From Cinclus cinclus (Eukaryota > Chordata > Aves > Passeriformes > Cinclidae): a stretch of DNA of 64,000 bases. A program made the translations under genes and the position numbers. Each line of letters starts with the position of its first letter. Position 1 is the first letter of the stretch. The stretch covers positions 2,418,001-2,482,000 of the forward strand of contig NC_085073.1 in the NCBI RefSeq assembly GCF_963662255.1. The letters run 5' to 3'. Of this stretch, positions 25,801 through 40,800 are shown one piece after another. The notes under the pieces are model-generated. The model was not told where the DNA came from. It saw only the letters and a program-made list of their open reading frames with translations, and did no database searches.

Positions 25801-28800
25801 GGCTCAATCAGTTTCTTTCCCAGTCTTGGTTCTAATGGAGTAAGAGCACCAAACTATTCAAAGAGAAGAAAAGTGAGTTAATAGCTGCTTTTCAACAGCT
25901 TCAAAACATTCTGTAAATTACAGCTCACTGTATTTAAACCAAGCTATATTAACATATTTTTCTCTTTGGTTACATTCACAAACATGAGGATATATTGCTG
26001 GTTTCCTATTCAGAATGAATGGTAACTATGCCACCCAGCAAGAAATCCATTTTCACACCCAAGGTAATTTAACAAGAACCCTAATCCTGTAAGCAAAAAA
26101 CAGAATACTTGCCAGTTTTATAATTTTAATGAGAACCCAATTATTGGTTGACGACGTCATCAACTTGAAGAAGAGCGGAGCAAGGGAAAGGTAATTTTTG
26201 GGATTGCGTCGAGCCAGCTCACAAATAACATTTACTGCAGCAGACTGCACACCTGGGGAAATCAAGTGGGAAAAGCACAAATCCCATTAATGCCTTCATT
26301 GTAATTGAAGTTTCTGGTGCAGAACCCCCACAGCAAAAGCAGCTGAAACTTCAGACCTGTGTGTCCAATGGTTTGGCCCCATTCCCAACCCTGAGGCAGG
26401 AAAGTAAATACAGAGATGCAAAAGCAAACTGAGAAAGGGTTTTATTTAATTCTGGCCATTTTCTAATATAGCAGCAAGCCAGGTATCTGCTTTGGGTCCA
26501 GCATGACAAAAAACAGCACACTGCCACATCCCTGCCCTGGACTGTGGAGAGCTGGTTGTGGGACACAGAAAACATAATCAGTAATCATCCACCAGAAAGT
26601 TTCTAATCACTCTTGACTTCTCTGATATGCATTATTTAAAAATGTTTAAACACAGCACAAAAATAACAACTCCTTAAATAATCTGACTGGACATGTTCAC
26701 TCCCTTCTTATTGCTCAGCCTCTTACATGGGTGGTTGTCAGTTTGGAATGTTTTAGTCCAGACAGGCTGGGTGTCCTAGAAAGAGCAATCCTCTCCACAA
26801 AGCATAACAAGCAATTTCTGCCTCTGTCTGCATGTGAGGGATTTTAATTCGTTAATAACAGTGTCCCTGGAAGATGAATATTCCATGCCCATAACAGAAT
26901 AGTCCAGGAAATGCAATTACATTTCTCCCTGTATTTGCAGATACAAATCAAGTGGAGATCAGATACACACCACACACAAAATTCCTAAAACAAGTGTTTT
27001 GGCGCAGTGAGGGAATACCAGCACCTCCTGAAGACTGAGCAAAAATGTGAATATGATACAGAGCAATTGCAGATTTCCTGTGCTGCTTCTGACCTGCACT
27101 GACACAGTACTGAGGGGCCCAAAGAGCAGTCTGGACTCAAATAAATAAAAAATACACTAAGAGATATTAAATCATGTTAAGTGTCTCCAGTGCAAGTCAA
27201 TAGCTGCAGCTTGCTAAAAAAGCACAGGAAGTAATAAAAACAGAACCCCAAACCCTGAAATCAACTGAAATATTTTCAACAGCCAAGTTCACTAAGCAAC
27301 AAATCAGGAAACTTTAAGCTGCTTTGTCCATTAAGGTTTATCCCACTGATACATTTTCAGTAACTTTGGGTTTGAAGTGATAGACATTTGAAGAATATAT
27401 TTTTAATATGGCAACACCTGTCAAAACTCTCATATGCTCACCTACCCTGGAACAGGTGAGTCAGTGCCCAAAAGATGATCATAGCATTTTTCACGTATCC
27501 TTGTCTCCACAAGCTCTACAAGCACATGGACCTCCACGTGCAGGAGCAAAAGGAATTCACTAAAATCCACTCACCCGGATCTGGGTCTTCAAGTTTCTCT
27601 TTAAGGCGAGGAAATGCAGGACGGAGGGACTCCGGGTACTTCAAAAAAACTTTGTACATGATTAACACTGCCTTCTTCCTGATGTAAGGCTTTGTGTGAG
27701 ACATCTGTTAATGAAACAACGGCAGTCAGGCTCTGAGCACATCTGTTCTAGAGCTCCTGTGCTTACACTCCTATCAACAAAGCTCTTCCTGAGAGACTCA
27801 ACAGCTTTTAGAAAACTCAGCTTTGAGGCAAGAGCAAAATACTTTTGTTATGTCATAACTTTTGTTATGACCAGAACTAATGCATATATTTCAAAGTGAT
27901 CCTCTTGATCTAACTAAGGTCTGTAAAAGCTTCCCAGAACCCCCACAAGAATGAAGCAGCAGTTTTCACATGTAGCAGTTCTAAATTTAAGATATTTACC
28001 AGATCTGAATAACTTAGTATTCTATAAGTACAGAGTAAAGTTATTTCAACCTTATCAACTCACCAATGTCATGATGTCATTTGCCAAGTCCCTGGCAAGA
28101 TCTGGAGTAACAAAACAGGACAAGCCAGTCAGTGCAACTCCAGTATCATACTGGTTAGGGCTACTCAGATCCTAAAAAAAGAAAAACACGCTCAAAAATT
28201 TAAGATCACACAGGACTGTCAAGAAACAATTTCCTCAGACTAATTTTATTCATTCAACATAAATGAAGCAGAGCTTCTACTTCATGGGAATATTTATCAA
28301 CTGCTAACATCTGCTAAAGTACAGCCAGCCTGGGGTTTAATAATGGGCACGAGGAACCATAATTAAACAAGAGATGCATGATTGTAGCATAAAGGCAATC
28401 AGAGATCTCACCTTGGTGGTGCTTTAGAAATGGAAACAGTTCTTAAACTCTCATTACAGGACCACAAACCTATTTGAAGTCCTAAAACAATGATATTATA
28501 CACTAATCCTGCTAAATCCAATTCCAAATGCCATCAACTTCACTGGGAACAAGCACTATTGATAAGTGGCGTCCCACATTAATCTAGTAGAGAAATGAGA
28601 TTATTTTTCTCCTGAGATGCTGGCAGCACCTCAACTTCCAGTCCACAAAGACAGGACACAAATGATGTGTGTGGAACATATTTATTGGTCAAGTTTCCTT
28701 GGAACTATTTTTAGTCAGTATCCTACCCAGCCCTCCATAGTCTTTCAGGTCTTTCTAAACTTAAATCACTTAACCATAGTAAAGTTAATCTCTGAGACTA

Positions 28801-31800
28801 TAAATTGAGTATCAGGAAACACAATCATGAAGCAGCTGCACAGAGCATTCCCACATGGACTGCTGAATTCAGAGTCCAGATTCAGATGGACACTGAGGCT
28901 GCTTCAGGGGAGCTAAACGTAGTCAGGCCTTTGGGGTTCTGTGCCATTTGCATCTCATTTAAAAACCTGCTGCAGGTAGTGGGAAATGAGAGTCTATATA
29001 AGAATAAAGCAATCTACTTCTTAAGGAGTAAAAAAATGCAATTCATCCTGGCTTTAATGTATTTTGAGAACTGATAAATCCTTCAAATCTCAAGTTGTTG
29101 GATCAATGAAACATGAAAGGGCATAAAGAAAGATGCTTTTAAAGTAAAAACTTGGGCACAAAGTGGAAGTAGCCAGTAAGTGACTGAAATTCAGTAAAAT
29201 AAAGTGTCCATAATGAAGACAACAGATAATCACATTCAGCACAGTAGTTCAAAAGATAATGGGAAAAACACTAATTATTTGGGGAAGATACTAGATAACA
29301 TCCTACTGCTCCTTTTTAAGCAAGGAAAACACATTTTGGTTCCTCAGATGGTAAAAATGCAGGGACATACTGCACTGGATCAGTCAAGTTTTAAAGCAGT
29401 GATACTTAAAAAATGAAAGTTAAGAGCTTTAAAAAAAAATCTGCAACTTCAAGAATGGGAAAACTATGGTGCAAACCAGTAACTCGATGTGATCAAGCTC
29501 TATGAAAATGAACACACACATGGGTACATGAATACAGAATAAAACTTTCCATATATTCTTCACCATCTTTACACCCAATTCTACCAGAGATGTCAAAGTT
29601 TGATCTGGAATAACAGACAAAAAGAACTCTCACGAATAGAAATATTGTGGAGCCATGTCACTCCCGAGCCACTGCTCATTTTACTTCAGGAATGGGGACA
29701 TTTTCCCTGCCTGCTACATTCTTATAAGCACTGCCTAGACACCAGCAAAGTAATTTCTGTCACCATTCTCTGTGCTGAACAAACACAGAGCTGGTATGAG
29801 ACAGCATAGGGAGGGCTGTGCACAGGTCCTGAGTGTTTCATTAATCCCTCAGTTTGTGGAATGACAGGAGACTTCATATCAAGAATTCTACTTGAAGACC
29901 TCTATATTCCTAATGAGACATACTTGGTACAGATGTGAAATTATAAGTAGGGAGACAGTGCAAGAAAACATTAAGAACTGAACATTTACCTTTCGGATCT
30001 GATTAGTTGTCAGCATAATGACATCAGTCCCTTCATGAAAGCACTGGGAAGCAGCCAGGTACCCAATGCGCTGGGAAAAGGCAAGCAGGAAAACAAGGTT
30101 TGTTGTTCAAGTCAATTTAGACACTGTTTAGGTGAAAAACAACTTTTTGCAAGTAGCTATTACAAGCAATATTAAAAAGATGAACAAGTAGGTTTATATA
30201 ACAGAAGAGGTATGAGAGGGTTCTCTAGAAAAGGGGGTTTATATCAAGAAAGGATAAATTCAGACAAGTAATGTTCTACTGATAATTTATTTAGGTATAA
30301 TAAAACTACCTTCACCTTCTCTGTTTGTTACTACACAGTTCAGTGACTATGAAGCAGCAGAAATAAGGTAGGATTGTCTCCTACTTTAATTTTGTCTCCT
30401 GCGTTTCAGGTATAAAGCCCCATTTGGAAATCATTCCTTAGGAAGTAACATTCCACCCTGTTATGTGAAAAAGGTTTGCAACAGAACATGAAACCAATCT
30501 TTCAAGAAAAATTATAAAACTACTACAAAATGAAAGATGCTTGGTACCAGGAATCTCAGATGTCTTCGCATAAAAATACCCTGGCTTTTCACAAAAGGTT
30601 TCTGACAACTTGGTCAGGATAGCTGTATTTACAGAGAACTCACCTTGAACGTAAACTTGGAAGCACTCATAACTTCAATAATGTTGAAAGCAGCCCAACT
30701 GATGTCATAGCCCAGCATCTGTAACTGTGAGCAGAAAAGCCAAGATAAACTTCTGAAATAAAAGACTCAAGAAAATAGGTTAAGGCACATCCCAAAATTG
30801 AAGATGCAACAGGAGTCTAAAAATTATACTGGAAGACATCACAGGTTTATGAACAAAGTTTCACTTACTGTGAGTGGTGCAGTGTAAGACATCACAAGTT
30901 TTAAATAGTTTGCATTAGTTCCAGGGTACCCAGAGCAGCTGTGGCTGCCCCTGGATCCCTGGAAGTGTCCAAGGTCAGGCTGGACAGGGCTTGGAGCACC
31001 ATGGGATAGTCAAAGGAGTCCCTGACCACAGCAAGGGGGGCACTGCATGAGCTTTAAGACCCCCTCAAATCCAAATAATTCTGTGATTCTATGATATGCA
31101 GTTAGATAAGCATTAGTGTGAAGGGCTGTCTTCCTGATTTTTTAAAAATAAAAAGCGTAACAGAACCATGACAAGAATTCTTCACCAATATTTCTGTCTT
31201 TTCCTTGTCAACAAAGGACTGAGCAAAGAGAAAGAAACCCAGTTTCAAGTGTTCATGTCACTATGTCATAAGAACCAATTCAATTGAAAACAGTTTCTTT
31301 TAACTTGTTTGTTTTAAATGAGATTCACTTCCTGACCCATCACAATAAAATCCAATTGTACCAAACAGAGCAGGAACATGCAGCTTCTGACGTCAGAGCT
31401 GGAGGAGCGCTGTCCCCACAGCACTTAGAGCAGCCTAGGGAGAGCAGGCACCCAAGGTTGGCTTCAAATCAGCAGGAAAGACCAAATTCCAGCTGCAACT
31501 CCATGGGATCTCAGCAAGGCACTTACGTAGGTCAGTTTGCAGACTGCATTTGCCTTCACTGCGATGTTGTCCTGCTTCAGCTCCTGCTTGATCTCATCAA
31601 TGCACTGCGAGATGTATTTTGCCTGAGGAAAGCAAACAATTGGAGCTCCTTTACCAGTTTCTCAAGTTTCCAGCATGTTGGTGGGGAGAAGCAGCAGGAC
31701 TCAGCATTTGCAAGCACCAATCTCACAAACACTATCTAGAAAGCATTAAATTAAAAACTACTTATTAAAAAACCACCACAATTCCGTTACAAAACCAAAA

Positions 31801-34800
31801 GTATGAGATGTTCCTTTGGTGGTTGTCCCTTCTGCCTCTCCCTCACAGTTACACCACTCACTCCAAAGCTCTAGGTTCAAAAATCTGCAAACACGAAGCT
31901 GTTCAATGGAGACTGAGTAGGCAGAGGTCTAACAAAACCAGAGTTCACCATTGCTAGAAAGCTCCCTGCCCCCAGAGGGACGTCAGAGAACACCCACCCG
32001 TGACATGACAAGAAGAAAGTATCAAACACTGGCAGCAGCCCACAAATGAAAGTGACTGATGAAAACACACTGAGCTACCCCACTTGTGGACGTGCTGCCA
32101 ATGATGGCACTGTGGGTGTGCACCCACAACACTCACCATGCCTGAAGGGACACAGCTCAAGGCGTGGATGGGACACAAGCTTCCTAGATCCCCCCAGTCA
32201 TGGAAAGTTGTGAATCCCCTCTCTGGTTCTCAACTTACATGAGCCCTTTTGCCATTTCCACATTTTGATATATAACAGTTATTAGCATGAATTTCTCAGC
32301 AATTCAAAGAGCCAAATGTCACAATGTTTATATTTAAATATTGGTGCTTCACATCTTTCCAAGCAATCACATCTGTGCTTGTGGGAAGGATGTGGCAAAC
32401 ATGTGATTTAAAATTTTCTGTACAGATTTTAATTTATAAGCAGAATTTGCTCAGCCAAAGATTCTTCCAGTTCACAATTAATTATTATTTAAGTACTGAA
32501 GGCATCTGCTACAGGAATCATGAAAATTTAAATGCTAAGAAATAATCTCTCTTTTTCAAAGCCATGCATGCAGCAGGGTATTTCACATTCCTAAATGCCA
32601 GAGGATCCCAATTATCTGCCAGGTCAGAATCCAATTATCTAATCCCTATCTGAATACCACCACTTTCCTCTAAAATGTTTTTTCAGCACAGAATTCTACT
32701 AGTCTGACTTTAAAAAAATATTTTTCCCCCTTTACACTAATTTTTTGTGTATTAATGCAACAATTTTTTAGTCTTTTTACAAATGTCCTGGAGTGACATT
32801 CACTATTCAAGTCACAAAAGTCTGCTGCTACAAACAGTGGGTGGAGAATGGATGGAGATCAGCCCTGGGGGAAGGATTTGGGGTGTTGGTGGGGGAGAGG
32901 CTCAACCTGCCCCAGCCATGGGCACTGACCCCAGAACCCCCCTGTGCTGGGCTGAGCCCCCAGTGTGAGCATCAGGGGAGGGGGAGATTCTGCCCCTCTG
33001 CCCTGCTCAGGTGAGACCCCACCTGCAGAGCTGCCCCCTGCCCTGGGGAACAGCATCAGGAGGGCATGGAGCTGCTGGAGCCAGTCCAGAGGAGGCCACA
33101 GAGATGCTCCAAGGGCTGGAGCCCCTCTGCTCTGGGGACAGGCTGGGAGAGCTGGGGGTGTTTAGCAGACAAATGAGCTTTAAGGAATTTAAATATTCCT
33201 ACATGCCTGTATTTGGGATAGAAATACTATCCTTACAGTGGGAATTCTCATGTTAAGGGAAGGCATTGCAAACACCAAATAACCTTTTCCTGTACACAGA
33301 TCTCTTCTGTTCTGGATACAGGTGAGTGGATAGCACCTGTCAAAACTGGAGACAGCATCACCCCCGAACACTTAACAATGTAGTGACCAGGTGACTTTAC
33401 CCACAAGCAGATTTGGGATTCTAAACCCTTCACCTGAGAGCGATTGAGGTCCTGACAACTCACATGGGAAGTTTAAACTCGTGAGTATAAACTAAAAAAT
33501 CCTTCTGAGGGTAGAAAATAAACATTTCATCGAAGATGCTCAAAGAGTGACTTACACAACCTGCAATTGATCCACAAACATATTGTACTTGGACTTGAAT
33601 ATTTTATGCCCACAGAAGAGCACTCAGGAACAGTGTCACAGAATCTTTCATGTGTGTATCTTATTGCCACATCCTGGGCAGCCAGTGATGGTTCTCAAGG
33701 CAGAAGAACACTGACACACAGATTCTCAGTCTTTATATCCATAACCAAAAGCCTCACTTACTTCCCACTGCATCTATCCCCAAACTGTTCAAACATTAGC
33801 TTAAGCTTCCTGGCAACCTCTTCAGAGTTGAACACAACCCACTGTGGGAGCAGGAGAAGGGGGAAAAAAGAAGAGTACAGGGAAGTTCAGTAGTGCCCAG
33901 CACAGCTGAACACAGGCTCCAAAGTCACCAGCCCCAGCATCCCACAGGTAAATCCCTGCCTAACAGTTAGTCCAGCTTCTGGAAAAGCATATTACAGAAC
34001 TCAGACTCAATCTGCAACTGAAAAAAAGGGATTAGAGAGAGCAGAAAGAAGCCCTTCCAAAACAGCTGTACTCCAAATCCCAAAACACTCCAAAGAATGA
34101 CAGGCACTATATATAGAAAGCTTTACAGGATCAGCAGGTATTAACTTTTTGTTAATCCTGTGAAGCAACACTGCTGTGAATGAGCAATATGAGAAAAACT
34201 GATCTGTTCAGTCTCCCTCCTATAAATCTGAAAGCCAAGTACCCCAACCAGCTGGATCTGCTGCCACATTTCACACCCACAGAACTGGGAGGGAACCTGG
34301 AGGCAGGAGCCAATCCTTAGCCTCTGGCTTGGGAACGCTGACCTGGGCACAGGGCCTCCACCAAAGCACTTCCCACTGACCCATACCCACAGCAGCCCAC
34401 AGGCTGCTCAGTAGGGTCACACCAGACAGCAAAAGGCAGAACAACCATTTCATGCAATAAAAAAAATTGTAATCACTCAGCAAGGCCTAAATATTTGGAA
34501 GAAAAAAAAAAACCCTTCACATTTACATACTTATACAGCAAAAAAATCTGGGTGTCTTGCCCAGCACTGATTATATTTTTGTATAAATCCTTCTAATGCA
34601 GGAATTTCCTAGGGTGGTAATTAAAACCAAATATTTCCCAGAATATAACCAGCTCCATTTCTCCTTAAATGCTTTTGAGGTCCCACGAATCACAGAATCA
34701 TTAAGGTTGGAAAAGCCCTTGAGGATCAACAAGTTCAACAGTTGTTAATCCAGCACTGTCATGCTCATCACTAAAACATGTCCCCAGATGCCACATCCAC

Positions 34801-37800
34801 ACAGTTTTTTTAACACTTCCAGGAATAGTGACTCCACCACTGCCCTGGGCAGCCCCTTCCAATGCTTGACCACCCCCTTTCTAGGAAGCAACTTTTCCTA
34901 ATATCCAATCTAAACTTCCCCTGGCACAGCTGGAGGCCATTCCCTCTCCTCCTGTCCCTGTTCCCTGGAGCACAGCCCGACCCTCCCCCCGGCTGTCCCC
35001 TCCTGTCAGGGAGTTGTGCAGAGCCACAAGGTCCCCCCTGAGCCTCCTTTTCTCCAGGCTGAACCCCCCAGCTCCCCCAGCCTCTCCTGGGGCTCCAGCC
35101 CTTTCAGCTGCTCATCACACTTGTGCTCTAGTCCCTGCCCTGGACACTCTCCTGCCCCTCAATATCCTTATCATGAGAGGCCCAAACCTCACCCGAAGAT
35201 TCAAGATAGGGCCTCAGCAGCACCAAGAGTTCATTTATGCTCCCAGTATTCATTACAATATATTTCTTAACCATTAATTCCTTATTAATTCTGTGACAGT
35301 ATAATTTGCAGTTTTGTGTTGATGGCTCACATTGTGGCCAGTTGATTAAGGAGCATTTCTAAGCCTCAACATTTACAGGCAGATGGCTCAGAGGGAGCCA
35401 GGCAATGCTCAGGCAGCCCCTCAGGCAGCAGGGTGAGGACAGGCAGAGCCATGAGGCACTGAGGAATGTGGAATTTCTCTCAGGAGGAAAGGTGGGAGCA
35501 GGGGCAGAACTGCCTGCCAGCAGCAGAGCTGGAGGCTCTGAAAGCAGCAGGCAAGGAGTGAGGCTCTCTCTTATTCCTGCTAGGCTGCCAAGCAGGGAAG
35601 GAGCCTTCCCCTGCCTCAGTGGAAAAGGCTCCTTAATGAAATGCTATAGCAAACACTCTGGTAATCGTTGTGTCTCCCAAGGAGCATTACAGAACACCCC
35701 GGAGCAGCCCAGCTAAAACCCAAGTGCAGCCTGCAGATGTGAGCAGTGAATACTCAACAAAGCTGCAGCAACAATCACAACTGCACTTCTCAAAGTATGT
35801 CACCAGCGAGATGCTGGAACATTTTATATCCATTAACAAAATACACAAGCTGTTTTTTAAAACAAGCCCAAATTCCTCAAGAATTCCAAGATCTCACCTA
35901 GAAAATATGTGCATTTAAATGAATGTGAGTGGCTAAAATAAGAAAGAAGGCATCATGAATCAAAGACACAGTCCCTTTGAAATGGAAGGTGGAAGGGGAG
36001 AGTGGGTCATGGTAATAAGCCAAAAACGTCATTTTATAAGATTTTTCATTTCCAGCCATATTTTCTGACTTAACTCTGAAAAACACTAAAGCTTTATTCC
36101 GAGCCAAGACAGACCTTGGGATTTGCTGACAATTTCAGAGATGCTCACAAAAGACTTACCTTTCTCAAGCAAGCTGTATGTGAGGATAAAAAACAAGCAA
36201 GCAAACAAAACCAAACCAAACAAACAAAAAAACCCCCACTCATCTGTACAGCAATCACATTCCTAAGAAATTAGATTCTCCATGCTATACTTTCTTTCAT
36301 TACCTGACAGGAACACACTAGTGACTGGGATGGAGATCACTGCAGAACCTTTACATTAAATTTAATCATGTAAACTACTCATTTCCAGTAGTCTTTAGGA
36401 GGCTGCATTTTCATCTCAGCCATAAACCACCTTCTAAACCCAAGAGAAGACAAACTCACATTCCTGCCACTTTAGGTTGTAGCCCAGCAAACCAAATGCA
36501 CTTGATTTGAGATTCAAACCTGTCACTGCAACATCCAAGTGCTTCCATCCAGATGAAAGACCAAAATAGCAGTGAACATTAGTTCCTATTTCTCTTGAAC
36601 TTTCAGGGTTAAATCAGTGTTTTAAAGAAAGAATTATTAACAGTGAATGCCACAACAAGCAAAATATTTTCTGATATATCTGAAACTACACCATGGTAAA
36701 ACAAAAATGTTTGGAATACTTAGAACATAAAAATAAGTAAGCACAAAATGTAACATTTCTGTTTTAAGCACTATTGGATTTTTCAGTTTTTGGCAGGACT
36801 TTGAGATGAACTCCACGAGATCACGCTGAGCACAAGCACATGATGGTCTCACATGAGACGAAGATACCCACTGCTGCAAGTTTGTAACATGACCAGGATG
36901 CTCAGCACTGAAGGCAGTCACACCCCAAGACACCTTGTGGAGGTGAAGAAACCTTCAGGTCTCTTTGTGCTTCAGGCAGCAGATCCCATTCCCAGCACAG
37001 CACAGATCAGCTGCCAGCTCCTGACTCCAAAAGAAGGCTGGGAAGAAATATTTATCACTTGCCAGGCTTCTTTCAAACCCCAAAAGCAGCACTTGTCAAA
37101 CGCCACTGAACCAGAGAACACCTCTAGTGTTTGCAGGACCTGGGCACGTTCTACCATGACAGTATGGAACGAATCAGCTGAAGTAACAGACAAGGGCATT
37201 AAAGAGCAAACTGTGCTGCTTTCTACTGACTTAGACACAGCATTAGAGATGAACATATTACACATTAATATCCATAAAAATACTGTATTATTCAAATACT
37301 GTAGAAAAAGCTATTTGAGCTAAATAACAGGCTCTTTTGTTAAGGCTACTCCATGACTGGATAGAAAGAATTCCAAGGCACATGCTCCTCACAAGTAACT
37401 TCACCAAAACCATGGCAAAGCAGCTGAGCACAGAACAAAGGATCAGCAGTGAGTGGGAAGCTGCACAGTGTTCATCTTGATGGGTTTGTAGCAGCCTGAG
37501 TCCAGCAGAGCAGAGGGTACTCAGCTGCAACAAAGAGCTCAGGAAACTGAAAGGCATTTTCATAAAGCCAAGCTTCTCTTTCACTCAGCTGCTGATAAAC
37601 AGCATTGCTGCACATGTTTTAACATGCCTTAGTTTTGTCCTTGCTCCCCAGCTTTCCAGGCATTTACTGGCTCGTCCTGAGGGAGGCTTAAGATCCCAGC
37701 CCAATGTGCTGTTCTAAGTGACAGCACCAGAGGCACGAAGTTCTGCTGGTTCATTTGCAGCAGTCTTCTATATTATTTATTAGAAACTCGATGCATTACC

Positions 37801-40800
37801 TACTGCCCCCTTGTCTGGTACAAGCATAGGGAGATCACAAGACTCCTTGGCCAAACAACACAGAGGAAGGAATGCAGAAAGTCCCTTTCCAGTTTTTTTC
37901 TTGTTAATGTTTGCTGACGTTACACCAACTGAAATCTGGCATGATGCATGCACACATCCATCCTAAAGAGATTCATAAGCCAATTAAAACCTTTGAACCT
38001 TATTCTAAAAATTCAGAAAAATGCTATCTATGGCCAGTACTGTGCATCAATTTCAGGGCAGATACCCAATCCCAGACTAACCACTACAGCTCCTTAAGGA
38101 ACTGCAGAAAAACACACAGGGCCTTCTGAACAGGTTTGTAACACAAACATTAGGTTTCATGAAAGAAACAACTGTAGATTTGCAGCTGCTTGTCCAAAGT
38201 GACTCCAAGCACTGGGGTATTCTGGAGTCTCCCACGGACAGCTCCTCTTTGGTGGTTTACCCAAAGACAATTCAGGATTTCACACTGAAACGCTCACAGA
38301 AGGGCACTGATGCAGGCAGCCAGAGCTACACAAGCCTTCCTGGCTCCCTCCCAAGTGGGCAAGGCCAAGATCACTGCTGGCACGTTGGGAATCAGGGAAG
38401 TGGCAATCAGCGAGCCCCAAACACCAGTAAATCAGTAAGCAGGCAGCAGCAAGGGTCAAGAAATGTCCCTTGATTATCTTCAGTCTGATCAGCCCCTTAA
38501 TATAAGCATGTCTCCAGTCTGATCACAGTATTTGTTAATTTAATTGCACAGCAATTAAACAATCCTCAGGGGTCTAAACCATATCTAAGCAGACAACTTT
38601 TAAGTCTGAAGAGATGTGTCAGATAAAAGTGCTCATCCTTGCAAATACAAGATGTACCCAAAGTTTTATTTTTACATTGCTATGCAAAAAGCTATGCAAG
38701 TGTTTTTACAGTAGATTCTTCAACTTGCTTGTTACAGACATTTCTGCAGTTTCAGGCTCTGATAAAGGCAGACTTCATTAAAGCACGTGCTTTGTTGGAT
38801 GCATAGGAAACAGTCACTTCCTCCTAAGGAACTAAAGTAGCTATTGTTGCTGAGATTCAGATGACTGAAGTAGTTCAGGGAGAAACCAAAGAAAGATGCT
38901 TAACGACTTATTAATACCAAATAAAAATGTAACACTGAAAATACTACAGAGCTCTAACACCGATTCATGCACAGCTGTGAGTACTTTGCAATTACAGAAA
39001 GGTAAGGAGGACAATGAAGAAAAAGATGGTTCATGGCCATTCCTGACTTCTTAAATTCAGCACAAATATTTGTGTAATTAAAGTAAGTTTGTTCACCTCC
39101 TCCCTGCTGTACAATCACGCCACTCACACTAAATAAACATCCACTCTCAAAGTTGAAGCTGATTAACAGAGTGATCCACTTGGGGCAATGTGTCTTATAC
39201 AGCTTTACCATAAAGAGTGGGCCAACCAGAAGAAAATTTCAACATTCCCACAGACTCCCTCCATTTATACACCTTTTAACATGGAATTTCTCAGCAGAAG
39301 TAGTCAGGTTTGTACATCTAGGTCATCATGGAAATAACAATATAAAAGAAACAGCTAATACAAAAACCAGCACCCAGCTATGAGGTTTTCAAACTGACTG
39401 ATCAGCCACTGCTAGGCTGAGGGGGAGCTGGTAGGAACCAAACATCCCTAATACCCAAGAATACTGATACTCAGGATTCAACAGGACTCACTTATTTCAG
39501 CTACCTTGAACATTTGCTTCTTATTAAAAAAAAAAAAAAAAAAAAAAAAGTTCAACCACCTTTCTGAGCTACTAACACTACCACCATCAATGTTATTTTC
39601 TGCAATTTTTACTCGATTGAAATATTTTTCTGCTTCCTGACACCTGGATTTTAGCAGACTCCCCCTTAGATGATGAAGCATTTCAATGTCTCAGGGGGAA
39701 TGATCAGCAGTTTTTAATAACCTAATGAACACAAATGCTTCCCTGTAACTGGTCCCATGACTTGGTTCTTCCTGGTGCCTGTCATGTAATGCTGCCCTTC
39801 ACAGGGCACCAGGGACAGGACGTCCTCCCAGGAACACCTCCAAGGGAAAAACCTAAAGGTGCTGTCTGTACACAAATGTAATCACTAACCCACACTGCTG
39901 AGGAAGAGGTTTGCAGTCACTTTCATGGACATTGATGGCAAGAAACCACAAAAAAAAAAAACAAAAAAACCCCAACATTTTCTGCACTCAGCACCAGGAC
40001 AAATATCTGCATCAAAAAGCACCAAATAAGCAACTCTCTGCAGCTGATCACAGTGCAGAAATGTAATTTGTATCCATATTTTACTTTGATTTTTCTGGCT
40101 GTTTTTCCCCTGGCCTCACTAAAAGTACAGTGGATAGTCGGTCACTCCATTTCTTAGGTACCAGACAGCTCTTCCTCTCCCCTGGACCTGCCTGGGCACA
40201 ATATTTACTTCCACATGTGCCACTGAGGATCTGTCTGGAGTGTTTCAAACCCTCAGTAGAGACAGCTGTAAAATGATCAGGACTGGGAACAAAGCTATTA
40301 TCCCCACTTATGCCACAGTCAATTAAGTAATATTTAATAAAGGAGAAAGCAAGAAGCTAATGAAAGGCAGCACTAATGCAAAGCCTCAGCTGCTCCTGCC
40401 TGTAATCATAGGAGAACAAGCCCACATCTTGGCTCGTGTTCCATGCTCCAAGCTCTTTGTGTCCATGACACAGCAGGTAAGGCAGCACAGTCACACTGGA
40501 CCTTGCAAGCTGGTCCCAGACTGGTTTCTCACCAAGTGGTGTGAGGTCCTTATCCAACCCTCCTTGTGCATTGTTTCTATTTCTGACTATGTCTTTTCCG
40601 ATGATTCACACGCGAAGAATTAACAATAGCAACTCTAGATCCACTTGGAAGTGGGTGGAATAATGAGCTGCCTTCAAAGATATCAACACGTACACGACAC
40701 ACAGTAACTGATCGAGCAGCAGAGCCTGAAAGAGCTGTCTGTCATCAATGAACTGCACTGCACAGCAGTTGGTCTCTTCTTTCAGGCACCAACAAGCTGT

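Larger units (their letters stand above)
4849..31526 (-). other. AP3D1: AP3D1 introns 2-31
   Basis: The introns range from 87 bases (20278-20364) and 116 bases (9051-9166) to about 2.2 kb (12165-14379). Other long ones are intron 4 (28172-29989), 8 (24091-25779), 9 (22645-24040), 6 (26253-27574), 22 (10740-11953), 27 (7446-8469) and 28 (6390-7356). Apart from the CR1 copies and the A-rich tracts listed separately, I saw no RNA gene, nested gene or other element in them. Confidence 0.6.

Noticed and set aside
39527..39549. A23 run as the tail of a processed pseudogene
   Set aside because: No retrocopied coding sequence was recognised upstream of it and no target-site duplication was evident.
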